Source of the DNA: Cinclus cinclus
Lineage: Eukaryota; Chordata; Aves; Passeriformes; Cinclidae
Assembly: GCF_963662255.1 (NCBI RefSeq)
Contig: NC_085071.1
Span: 2,382,701-2,446,700 of the forward strand
DNA: 64,000 bases
Direction: 5' to 3'
The position numbers and the translations under genes are program-made. Shown here piece by piece: positions 44,131-54,489 of this stretch. Under the pieces are notes generated by a model, which saw only the letters and a program-made list of their open reading frames with translations, was not told where the DNA came from and made no database searches. The number at the start of each line of letters is the position of its first letter. The first letter of the stretch is position 1.

Positions 44131-44903
44131 CACCCATCCCGCACACCGCGCCCGTCCATCCCGCACACTGCGCCCATCCATCCCGCACACGGTGCCCGTC
44201 CATCCCGCACACGGTGCCCGTCCATCCCGCACACGGTGCCCGTCCATCCCGCACACGGTGCCCGTCCATCCCGCACACGGTGCCCGTCCATCCCGCACAC
44301 TGCGCCCATCCATCCCGCACACGGTGCCCATCCATTCCCCCACATGGAGCCCGTCCATCCCGCACACGGAGCCCGTCCATCCCCGCACACGGAGCCCGTC
44401 CATCCCGCACACGGAGCCCGTCCATCCCCCCACATGGAGCCCATCCATCCCGCACATGGAGCCCGTCCATCCCCCCACATGGAGCCCATCCATCCCGCAC
44501 ACGAAGCCCGTCCATCCCCCCACACGGAGCCCATCCATCCCGCACACGGTGCCCGTCCATCCCCCCACACAGAGCCCGTCCATCCCCCCACACGGAGCCC
44601 GTCCATTCCCCCACACGGAGCCCGTCCATCCCCCCACACGGAGCCCGTCCATCCCGCACACGGAGCCCGTCCATCCCCGCACACGGAGCCCGTCCATCCC
44701 GCACACGGTGCCCGTCCATCCCCCCACATGGAGCCCGTCCATCCCGCACACGGTGCCCGTCCATCCCGCACACCGCACCTGTCCATCCCGCACACGGTGC
44801 CCGTCCATCCCGCACACCGCACCCGTCCATCCCGCACATGGAGCCCGTCCATCCCCCCACACGGAGCCCGTCCATCCCCCCACACGGAGCCCGTCCATCC
44901 CCC
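44131..44903. repeat. 22-24-bp minisatellite, about 34 copies
   Basis: Units combine GTCCATCCCGCACACGG or GTCCATCCCCCCACACGG with TGCCC or AGCCC. The two unit types (22-bp TGCCC and 23-bp AGCCC) are partly segregated: TGCCC units at the left, mixed units at the right. Frames of 270-420 codons on both strands are by-products. Confidence 0.98.
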
Positions 44904-47067
44904 AGCGGTGCAGGGCCAGGCCCGGTGCGGGGACAGCGGCAGCGAGGGAGGGAGGGCTGAGCTCCGGGAGCACATTTCCCTCCCGCCTCTGCATCACTCC
45001 GCATCGTTAATGCCGTCCTCTATTTGTACCGCCCGCAGTGGTGCCGGCACCGCCGCAGGATGAGAGAGGAGGGAGCGGTGCCCAGGGAGCCGCCGCCGGG
45101 ATTTTGCTACTGGCCCCGAGATCAAGAGCAGCATGAAAAGCCAGAGTGCTTTTGTTAGAGCTCACTAAAGAGCCCAGGCAGATTGAGATGGAAAACAAAA
45201 TCCTCTCCTCGTCTCCCAAACAGGCTCATGGATAGCACAGGGTCCAGCACCTCGTGGGCAGGGAGGAGCATCCCTGTCTGCCAGAAAATCCGTGCCCAGC
45301 TCAGGTCCAGCAGCAGCCCAGTTCTCCCTTCCCTGCTGCATCTCCCCCACGTTCATCGTCAACACTGATCTGGTTTTTCCAGACCTCGAGAAGTTTTGGA
45401 GGCCTTGGAATAAGCCCCCCTGTCCTCAGCCCAGCTCTGGAGATGTCTCCGGGGGCACAGCTGGGTCCCAGGCTGTGCCCAGGCGAGCAGGGACACGTGG
45501 CCGAGGCTGGTGTGGGGACAGGGCCATGCCCGTGGAGCTGTGCCAGGCTGCAGCTGTGTGCCCTGCTCGGGGCACTGAGTAACTCACACACTGAGCAACT
45601 CACACACTGAGCTGCCCCTTCTGCTTAGCAGAGCAGCTTTGACAAGCAGGGCTGCAGGCAGGACTCCTGCCTCTGACCAGGCTCTGGGAGGGACACGGGC
45701 ACCCTCCCTGCCCCTTTGTCCCTCCAGACCATCCATTCTGGCTGAGAGGACAGTCAAGGCCACTGCACAGAGCTGCTGATTTAATGAAAGAAGGAGTCCC
45801 TCTCATCTGGCCATTTTAAAAGAGGGAAGAGAAATTGCTGTCTGAAGGGCTCCCTGCAAAAATGGGAGCAGACCCGCCCACCCTCACTTAATGGACAAAA
45901 AAAACCTGGGAAAACCCTGCACTCAATCTCCTGTCCTGAGCAGACCTTCACACTAGGGCCCTGTGTCTGAGTGTGACCAAGCCCCATTTTGAAGGATTTC
46001 TTCCCCTTGGCTATCCCCGTAAGGGATGGATGGGTTTCTCTAAGGGGTGTGTGACCCACTTTTCTGGGCTGGAGCAGGCTGAGACCCTACAGCTCATTGC
46101 AGCAGTGACCCAGCAGCAGGGGATTGCAGCTCACATCCCCATCGAGCCCCAGAGCTCCGGGAGCCCTGGCCTTGCTGCTGCACTCATTCCTGGAGGAAAA
46201 GCCCTCTCTGTTGCCAGAGAGCTGCACCTGATGCCCACCCCTTGCCAGCGTTGCCACAGTGCCTGGGGCAGCCTGGCTGGGGAGCAGCTGCCTGCTCCAT
46301 GTGTGCAGCCTCCTCCAGCTCCCCACTCCTGCTCCACCTCCATGGGCAAGGCACGTGAGGCACTGGAAAATAAAAACCAGAGTCCTGCCAAGGCAGCAGT
46401 GGGTGCTCCACCCCTCCTCACTCTCAGCATCTCTACCCCCAAACCAGCCTGGCAGCCCCACAGGTGAAAGCAAACTCACTGTCCCACACTCACTGTGGTC
46501 ACATCAATGCCAAATATACCCTTCCAGGGCTCAAAGTTACTTTGAATGACAAAACTCCTGCTTCTGGGACTCCTCATCCCCTCCTGCCCCATCCATCTCC
46601 CTCCTGCAGGATGCCTGGGACTTGCCAGAACTGGGAAGTTCTGCAGTCTGCCCTTTTGCAAAAGACAGGAGAGCAACTCCTCCTCCTACCCCGGGGTTTT
46701 GGAGGTTTAAGCCTGTTGGTCAGCCCCAGGGAGTTGGGATTATTTCCATCCACCTGGAACTCCATTCTCTCCCAAATCTGCAGAGCCACCTGCAACCGCT
46801 GTGCCCCTATGCCCTGCTCAGCCAGGGAGTGGCCCAGGGCCTGGCCTGCTCTCTCATCACTCACTGGCCCTGATATTGGCTCTGTGCAAATGCTGCTCAA
46901 TTTCCCAGCCCCTGGCACAGCTTCTGCCCTGCCCACACATCCTGCTCTGGGACAGATGCTCTGAGCCGACCCAGCACAGGAGAGCCCCCAAAAAACAGCT
47001 CAAGAGGTTCAGCTGCACAGTGAGGCTGAGCATGCCATGGCACAGGGGAGATGATTTTGTGCTCACA
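44904..47067. other. No gene recognised; about 2.2 kb
   Basis: The left 220 bases are CpG-rich (GTACCGCCCGCAGTGGTGCC, GAGCCGCCGCCGGGATTTTG). A 2 x 19-bp tandem (ACTCACACACTGAGCA type) sits at 45577-45613. The rest is unique DNA without coding signal. Confidence 0.5.
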
Positions 47068-47440
47068 CACTGGAGGGACCTTTACAGCTCATCCCACCTC
47101 TGCCATGGCAGGGACACCTTCCACTGTCCCAGGCTGTCCCCAATGTCCAACCTGGCCTTGGGCACTGCCAGGGATCCAGGGGCAGCCACAGCTGCTCTGG
47201 GAATTCCATCCCAGCCCTGCCCACCCTGCCAGGGAACAATTCCTTCCCAAGATCCCACCCAGCCCTGCCCTGTGGCAGTGGAAGCCATTCCCTGTGTCCT
47301 GTCCCTCCATGCCTTGTCCCCAGTCCCTGTCCAGCTCTCCTGGAGCCCCTTCAGGCCCTGCCAGGGGCTCTGAGCTCTCCCTGGAGCCTTCTCCTCTCCA
47401 GGTGAGCACCCCCAGCTCTCCCAGCCTGGCTCCAGCTCTG
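47068..47440 (-). mobile_element. CR1 LINE 3' fragment, young subfamily
   Basis: Third copy of the subfamily at 8938-9478 and 38336-38750. GAATTCCATCCCAGCCCTGC through CCTTCTCCTCTCCAGGTGAG is identical or nearly so in all three. The 3' tail is truncated, starting at GGAGGGACCTTTACAGCTCA. Confidence 0.96.
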
Positions 47441-47593
47441 TCACTGCCTCAGTGGCCTCCTCTGAGCTCCCATGCAATGCCATGGCTCTGAGAACCTCCC
47501 TTCCCTCTCGCAGCAGTGTTTGCTGATCCCACTCCACAGCTGAGGGCAACACCAGGACCAGGCTGTTACAGCTCGTTAGAAGCCTGGCCAGGA

Positions 47594-47740
47594 CCTGGAT
47601 TCCACCACTGAGCTGTTTTACAAAAAGTGGGAGGACAGAGCATTGTGGTCGTCAGTGACAGCTCCTGGGGCTTCCAACACCCAGTGAGGAGAATATACCG
47701 GGTTTCACCTGATTCCTCTGCATCATCCCTGTGTCTGAAG
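47594..47740 (+). repeat. Dispersed direct repeat, copy A (about 147 bp)
   Basis: Aligns with 49034-49182 from CCTGGAT to CTG(TGT)CTGAAG at roughly 80 percent identity. The central block CATTGTGGTCGTCAGTGACA then GCTCCTGGGGCTTCCAACAC is best conserved. One forward frame reads QSIVVVSDSSWGFQH. Family not recognised. Confidence 0.75.
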
Positions 47741-49033
47741 CTCCCTTCCAGCCTGAAGCCACGGGATATAAATCAGAATAGTTCGCTGAAGCAGTCTGAC
47801 ACCCAGCATTGTGGTCTCCCATGAGGAAAGAATCCCACCCTGCTTTTCCTCAGGAGAATACTTCACCAAAGTAGAGGTGAGAGCACAAAATTCTCCCCAC
47901 TTCACCAGCTGAATCTTTCTTAGAGGACAAGGAGGCTCCACCAGCCCTGCTCTTATCTCCAGTGCTGCAACAACAGCCAGGGTCTCCATCCCCCCACCAT
48001 TCCAGAACAGCCCATAAGGGAACTTCCAGCCCCTCCAGACACGAGGTGAGAGGAGAGAGCCCCTGCCCATCCCCTGTCTGTGCAGCCACCCTCTGCTCTG
48101 CTGAGCACAGACCCAGCCCTGGGCTCCAGCCCCTCTCTGGGCACAGAGCCACTGCCGCTATCCAAAGCCAAGAAATTCTCTTTCTGGGCAGAAAAGAGCA
48201 TCCTCCAACACTGCCCCCCACACATGATGAAGAGATACAGCTCCATAAATCTCATCTTAGCCAAGGGCACCACCCCTCACCAGTTAGCACTAGATCAAAC
48301 CCAGGTTTATTCAGCCTCCCACTAATCCCTCTGCAACAAGAACCACCTGCAGTCCGCAGCCCGGGATTTAGCAGGATCAGCGTGCAGGTGTCTCCGATTT
48401 GATCATCCCTTCGGAAACGGCTGTGCTAGGCAGCCCCGAGTGAGGAGGAGCTCGGAGAAGGGGAGAGAGAGGCAGTGCCTGCAGGGGCTGAGAGAGCAGC
48501 AAAGTGGGTGCTGATGGTTCCCCCCCCACCACCACGGATGCTTCTGAGAGGCCAAAAAACATTGGAAAGGGATGAGGGAAAGAAAGCAAAAAAAAAAAAA
48601 AAATAAATAAAAGCCTTATTTTCAAGAATTCTCTGGTACTTAAAAGCTTGAGACCCGCAGGGGAAGCTAATAAATTTTAAATAGTTTGGAGAGTTGAGAC
48701 CAGCAGTTTAACTTTGTGCGGCTGCTGAGTTGTTTTCCAAGTGTATTTAATGAAACCCTTCATTATGTTCAGATAATTATGATCTCTGCGTTCCTGGTGC
48801 TGCTGGAGTTCACCATCTGTGCTCACAGGTACCTGCTCCATCCTGCCACAGTGGGAAACGTGAGGCACTCCTGGGGCTAGGACACATTTCCCAGGCCTCA
48901 GGGAGAGCCCCTGGCCATGGCCCACCCCGGTAGCCACGTGCTGCAGCCACCAGCCCATGGCAGGAGCACAGCTAGCCCTGAGAGTTCCGTGGGTCACCCC
49001 CAGGGTCCTTGTGGGGTCTGGCTCTTGGTGCTC
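47741..49033. other. No gene recognised; about 1.3 kb
   Basis: Unique sequence between the two copies of a direct repeat. It holds an A-rich tract at 48588-48612 and an AT-rich island at 48620-48790. No coding signal. Confidence 0.5.
48620..48790. promoter_or_regulatory. Candidate conserved noncoding element
   Basis: GGGAAGCTAATAAATTTTAA, CAGTTTAACTTTGTGCGGCT, GTGTATTTAATGAAACCC and TTCAGATAATTATGATCTC. AATTA, TTAAT and GATAATTA words cluster; no repeat or open frame. Directly downstream of an A-rich tract. Confidence 0.33.
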
Positions 49034-49182
49034 CCTGGATTTCCCAGTTCACTGTCATTTTACAAAGTGTGGGAGAACAGAGTATTGTGGTTGTCAGCAA
49101 CAGCTCCTGGGGCTTCCAGCACTCAAGGAGGAGAAATACCAAATTTCATCGGATCCCTCTGCACCTCCCCTTCCCCTGTGAA
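49034..49182 (+). repeat. Dispersed direct repeat, copy B (about 149 bp)
   Basis: Second copy, 1.44 kb downstream of copy A and in the same orientation. TATTGTGGTTGTCAGCAACA then GCTCCTGGGGCTTCCAGCAC aligns with copy A. The matching frame reads QSIVVVSNSSWGFQH. Four of the five substitutions in those 15 codons are synonymous. Confidence 0.75.
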
Positions 49183-50667
49183 GATGGGAAGTGAGGGGGT
49201 CTCGTGCTACCTGGTCCTTTGAGGTGAGCAGGGCCCTGATGTCCCTCCTGCTCTTTGCTGACCTCCAGAGCAGGTCGGTGTTCCCAGGAAGAGGTTTGGG
49301 CTGCCCAAAGTGAACTGGGCTCTGCGTTGATGGGGTTTGCTCCAGTTCCCCACCAAAGCCTCCATCCCCACCCATTGTGGGCTCCCCCCACCTGCCCACC
49401 CAGCCCCACTTTCAGGGGGTTCCCCAGCCCAGCACCACTGTTCCAGGCCCTCTGCCCATCCTCCAGAGGGGAAGCTCCTGGTTCTCCCCCATCATCCCGA
49501 TCCTCAGAGGTGGGTGGCACTGCCGGAGATCCTGAGCTTTGGGACGGCGCCTGGGGGGCTTCACCCGTGCTGCCCCCCACGGCTGAGCTGCTGGGTCAGA
49601 CACTGCAGCTGGCCCTGCAGACACCCCTGCCCTGCCAGGGGTGTCCCGGTGGCTCGGCCAGCTCTGCCTCCGGCCGTGGGAGGGTGACTCAGCCCGCCGG
49701 GAGCCGGGGCCATCTGCGGTGCGGGGCTGCAGCTCCCACTGACTCAGGTTCAGCCGCCCACCAGCGCCGCGCTCGGAGCCTGAACGCCGCCGGCCCACCG
49801 GGATGGGCTGTTCCACGTGCTCCTGCAGCGAGCCTGACACACGTGGGGCTGGCTTGCCTCACTTTGGGGTCCCTCACAGGGGGGACCAGCCTGGTGACAG
49901 CATCCCTGTCCCCCGTGCTCGCCCAGCTCCAGGTGTGAACTGGAGGCGCAGCTCCCACGCCGGCCCAGCTTTGTTCTGCGTGTGCCAGGCTGGCGTGGCA
50001 CGGGAAGCACCGTGGATGCTGTGGCTGGCACACGCCGGTCACTGGGGTGGCTCTGACCCACGGGGGATGGGCAGGGCTGGCACCGAGTGGCTCTCTGCCA
50101 GCCATGGCAAGCGGCCACGGCAGGAGCGGGGCAGCCTGGGCGGTCCCGTGGACACGAAAGGGACACGGCCCGGGGAGATGGAGCCAGTGGAGAGGCCTGA
50201 GAAAGGGGCCCTGAGGGGGAGGAGGGTGCTGGGTGCCCAGTTCTGCTCTCCCCACCTGCCAACTGGGCTCTCTTCCCCCACTTTTAAATGTCAGCAATGA
50301 TGTTTCCTGCCCAAGTCAGCTCTTCCCTTTGGGGACTGGCCAGCAGGGTCTGTTTTATACCCACTCCCAACAGCTTGGGTGGCTTGGGACTGGGCTGCTG
50401 CCTGAGCTGTGCCAAGTTGGCAGCGTGGCCATGCTCCCCAGCCAGCTCCTCTGTGAGCCCACACCGAGCTCAGCACTCGCTGCCGCTGGGGCTCCAGCTC
50501 ACCCTGCTGGGCTTTCCTTCCAGAGTGCATCCCCACGGGCAGGGCCAGGAAAACAGGGTCTGCTTAGAGGGGTGAAATCCCCCAAATCACTCTCCCCTGG
50601 GGCAGACAGAGCAAGGATCTTTCTGTGCAGCCTTTGGAACATCACCCCCCGTTCTGTCCTGTCCCTT
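49183..50667. other. No gene recognised; GC-rich, about 1.5 kb
   Basis: Long open frames on both strands (227 codons at 49255-49938 plus; 202 at 49689-50297 minus) overlap and have no recognisable domain. 49540-49810 is CpG-richer and contains GGTGACTCAGCCCG and ACTGACTCAGG (AP-1/MARE-like). Confidence 0.5.
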
Positions 50668-50957
50668 CAGCAGGGGTGGTGAGTGTGACAGGGATTCGTG
50701 TGGAGAGGGCTGTCACACACCTGGGCAGCAGGAAGGGACAGCCAAGGAGGGATGTCAGGATGCCATGTGCTCTCTGTCCTCCCCCCAGGCTCAGCTGCCA
50801 GCCCTCAGCCCGTGCGGGCATCACCCTGCTGCCAGCTGCTCCTCCTGAATGAAACCTGTCCCTTCCCCGAGGCAGGGCTGACACATGTCCCTTTCCTCCT
50901 GGAACACTCTAGGAACGGGGAATAAACTCAACCACCCCTTCTTTTCCCCTGCTGGAG
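50668..50957 (+). repeat. Inverted repeat, left arm
   Basis: Pairs with the reverse complement of 51458-51735. The core at 50712-50782 (GTCACACACCTGGGCAGCAG … GTGCTCTCTGTCCTCC) differs at about two of 71 positions; the rest aligns with small indels. No terminal inverted repeats or target duplications of a known transposon were recognised. The spacer 50958-51457 is unique GC-rich sequence. Confidence 0.88.
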
Positions 50958-51457
50958 AGGAAGTCTGGATCTGAGGAAAGGCCCAAAGCTTCTGGTCCCT
51001 GGCTGCAGCACCCTCATGGAGCTGGGCATCCCTGGGAGCCCAGCAGTGGTGGGAATGCCCTGGGGCTGCGGGGGGAGCTGTGGTGTAATGCACATCCTCG
51101 GCACGATCTCCTCTGCGGCATCCGCAGGGCACGGAACAGACAGCCCCGGCTGACTCCCTGATTGAGTCTGGAGACATCTGTGCTGCTGCAGGGTGTCAGG
51201 GCAGCACCAGGGCCCTGCTGCTGCTGCTTCACCCAGCTGGGAGCTGCCTCTGCCCTGAGATGCTGACAGCAAGGGGCACACCTGGCAGGAGGGGGGTTTT
51301 GGGGACACCCTGGTGCTGGCTGTGGGTGCCAGGCACAGCAAGGAGTCTGGAGAATGTGACTGAATGGGAGGAGGGGCTCAGGATTCAGGGATGCTGCACA
51401 GTACAAAAGGACTGGGGGTGTCTGTGCACAAACACAGGCCTGGACAACAGAGAAGCT

Positions 51458-51735
51458 TCAGGAGGGGAAAAAAAGGGGTGGTTTCATTTAAAGGGTTCCA
51501 GGAGGAAATGGATGTGTGCCAGCACTGCCCCAGGGAAGGGACAGGAGGAGCAGCTGGCAGCAGGGTGATGCCCACATGGGCTGAGGGCTGGCAGCTGAGC
51601 CTGGAACTCAGATATCTGGAGGACAGAGAGCACATGGCATCCTGACATCCCTCCTTGTCTGTCCATTCCTGCTGCCCAGGTGTGTGACATCCCTTCCCAC
51701 ATGAAGTCCTAGCCCCTGTCACTACCCCTTCGTGG
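51458..51735 (-). repeat. Inverted repeat, right arm
   Basis: Reverse complement of the left arm, core at 51619-51688. Relative to the left arm it has an insertion around TCCAGATATCTGAGTTCCAG and deletions around the GAATGAAACCTG and GGAACGGGGAATAAACTC segments. A reversed CR1 fragment follows 17 bases further on. Confidence 0.88.
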
Positions 51736-51751
51736 TGTAGATCACCCTCGT

Positions 51752-51860
51752 CCTGCTCTGGGTTGGAAGAGACCTTAAAAATCATCTAGTTCCACTCCCT
51801 GCCACGGGCAGGGACACCTTCCACTAGCCCAAGTGGCTCCAAGCTGCATCCATTTTGTCT
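51752..51860 (-). mobile_element. CR1 LINE 3' fragment
   Basis: CTGGGTTGGAAGAGACCTTA, AAATCATCTAGTTCCACTCC and GGCAGGGACACCTTCCACTA are the end of CR1 in reverse orientation, truncated after about 110 bases. Confidence 0.92.
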
Positions 51861-51949
51861 TCTTTCAACAAGATTCCCACAGTCAGCATTCCCAGAAGAG
51901 CTCCCCACCTCATGCTGGAGTGTCCTGGTGCTCTGAAATGTGAGGGAGG

Positions 51950-52095
51950 AGAAGGAGCAAAGAGGAGATGGAGAAAGATGCTCGTAATGTGTAATGAGCC
52001 TTTAATGCTCTCCCTGGCCCCCTCCCAACACATATGGGAGCTGGATGAGCCAATTAAACCAACACCGATTAAATCACCATCAATCACATCCTGTA
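51950..52095. promoter_or_regulatory. Candidate conserved noncoding element, homeodomain/PBX motifs
   Basis: Three TAAT cores within 25 bases (CTCGTAATGTGTAATGAGCC, TTTAATGC), then GAGCCAATTAAACCAACACC, GATTAAATC and CATCAATCAC, where ATCAATCA is a PBX-type site. No repeat signature or open frame. The best motif cluster of the window. Confidence 0.4.
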
Positions 52096-54114
52096 AACCA
52101 GAGGTGGGGCCCAGGCAGACACCCCAGCTGTGAAGGATGTCAGAGCTGGCCTGAGGGTGACTTCCAGTTTGGAGAGACAGCCAGATCCTGGAGGCACCAT
52201 CAGAGAGGAGAAAGGGATGGATGGGGCCCTAGACCAGAAGGGAGGATGCCAGAGCTCCAGCTGGGACAGGCCTCTTTCTCACCAGAGTCCTTACACAGGG
52301 TCACCGAGAGCCCTGGAGGTGACACACCTTGTGCCTTTCAGCTGGCCCTGCTTCCCTGGGCTCAGCCCCATGGACATCCTGCTGCTCTGGGGGGCTCCAG
52401 CAGCTCCAGGTGTAGGCTGGGCTCAGCCTGGCAGGCTGCATCTCTGCCCTTCTGCTCTCATGCCAGCCAGTGCTGAGACACTGGGGCTGCAGCAGCCATC
52501 CAAGGGGATGGAAAAGTGAAAATTCCCCTTCCCAGCCCTCCGTCCTCTGCTCAAGCTGCTTGGTTTGCTCTCCCTTCAACCTAGAGCACCCGGAGGTGCC
52601 AAAGACCCCCTAAAAAGGGGATTCTGGGCAGGTGCTCATCTTCACCTTGGCTGGAAGAGTCTTGTCCTGTCCTGGGGTTCTGTGCCCCCCTGGCTGTCAC
52701 AGACAGGTAGCCCAGGGAGCTGGAGGTCCCAGGGAGGCTGCAGAGCTCAGCTGAGTGTAGCTACCTGTGGGTTAAGGAATCCAAACTGCTTTGGAGATGT
52801 CCAATGTCAGCTTTGCAAATTCAGGTCTGGGGCACACAAGTGAAGTGGCAACTCTTGACTTAATCCAGACAACTGTCACTGAACCACAAAGGAGCAGGGA
52901 CTCTAATTAAGTCCCACAGCCCTTTGGGAAGTATCAAGCCAGAAAAACAGTTTGCAGGCTTTAGGCAGGGTGATTTTAAACAAATGAGGAAGTGCCTTAG
53001 AAACAGCTTAAGATGAAAGCTACCAAATTAAAATCCTTGCAATCAGTATGGAGGCTACTTATGCAACAACCTCCTGAGGAGGAATTGGAATCCCAGAGAT
53101 AAAACTCTAAACAAATAAAGAGACGGGAGATGAAGGAAAAAGAAATGAAACTTGGTCAAAAAGTGATGTACAGAGGACTGCTTGAACTGCCTTTGAAAAG
53201 TGGCAGCCGAGCGTCACAAAGGGGCAAAACCAGTGTCAGCCAAGAGGGGAGTGGGAGAATGGGGAGGATATCCAGCTCTCCAGGACACCTCTCCCAGCTT
53301 CCCTGAGCAAGCAGGAATGTGGTTGTGGATATGGTTGGCCACCTCTCTGCACCCTTGAGACCTCTGGATGGCTCTGGCATAAGGCTTGGGTTGAATCTAG
53401 AGTCCTCATTGGACACCTTGATTTGGGAGAAGCAGCTCCCAGCAGAGCATCTCCCCCTCCTCGGAGGGATCTTGTCCTCTCACCTGAGTTCTTGGCAGGT
53501 CCCATGGGTAGCCAGGGCAACTCCAGCTTTAGCAGAGTCCTGCAAATGCACAGCTTCTCCCAAGCTGAGGGAACAAACACAGTGTGAGACCTGACAGTGA
53601 ACTGCAGGTGCCTGAGCCAGCAGCCGGGTTCCTAACCCAGCTCTCTCAGGCTGCAGGGGCTGGGAGGGGAGGAGCTGCAGGGCTGGGCAGGGCAGTCCAG
53701 GCACAGTGGGCACGGCCTTCAGGGCAAGCCCTGGGGCTGAGTGTGTGCCCTCCTTAGTGCCCTGAAGGTTTGCAGTGCCCTGAGGCCATGGTCTCTGTTC
53801 CTTGGGGGTTCCCTGAGGACTGACAGCCCTGTTGTGCTTTGGTTGCAGACAAAGTTGGCAGCATCCTCCAGATCTGGAATGATGCTGCTCCTGAGCCCTT
53901 CTAAGGTACAGGCTGGCCCAGGATGGGCAACTCACCCCAGAGAGGTGGCATGTGCAGATGTGGAGGCACAGCTGGCACACCAAAGGCAGCTGGTGAGGCG
54001 CAGCTGGTGGCACTGGCACCGGGTTTGGCTTTCAAAAGATGAAGGGGCACAGGGATGACATCAGAATTGCCCAAAGTTACCATGACTTTGGCAGCCCCGT
54101 TCCAGTACCTAAGG
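52096..54114. other. No gene recognised; about 2 kb
   Basis: Unique sequence. 52880-53160 is AT-richer (GGTGATTTTAAACAAATGAG, TACCAAATTAAAATCCTTGC) and could be an old transposon fragment or regulatory DNA. No coding signal. Confidence 0.5.
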
Positions 54115-54436
54115 AGGCTTCCAAGGAGTCTGGAGCCCTTTTCACAAGGGCATGGGGTGACAGGGAAAGGGAGAGTGGCCTTGAGCTGAAGAAGGGCAGA
54201 ATTAGATGGAATATTAGAAAGAGTTCTTCCCTGGGAAGATGGGCAGGCCCTGGCACAGGGTGCTCAGAGCAGCTGTGGCTGCCCCGGGATCCCTGGCAGT
54301 GCCCCAGGCCAGGCTGGATGGGGCTTGGAGCAGCCTGGGACAGAGGAAGGTGTCCCTGCCCATGGCAGGGGATAGCACTGGATGAGCTTTAAGGTCCCTC
54401 CAACGCAACCCAACCCATCCCATGGATCTGTGTGAC
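54115..54436 (+). mobile_element. CR1 LINE 3' fragment
   Basis: GGCCTTGAGCTGAAGAAGGG, GAATATTAGAAAGAGTTCTT, GGCCCTGGCACAGGGTGCTC and CTTTAAGGTCCCTCCAACGC give a forward CR1 3' end of an older subfamily than the one at 8938. Confidence 0.95.
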
Positions 54437-54489
54437 TCCAGCCAGCCCCCGCTCTGCTCCTGGGCACGCTTTTGCCTCTGCCCTGAGCT

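Noticed and set aside
43732..45063. Frames of 270-421 codons on both strands
   Set aside because: By-product of the 22-24-bp array; mutually overlapping and without domains.
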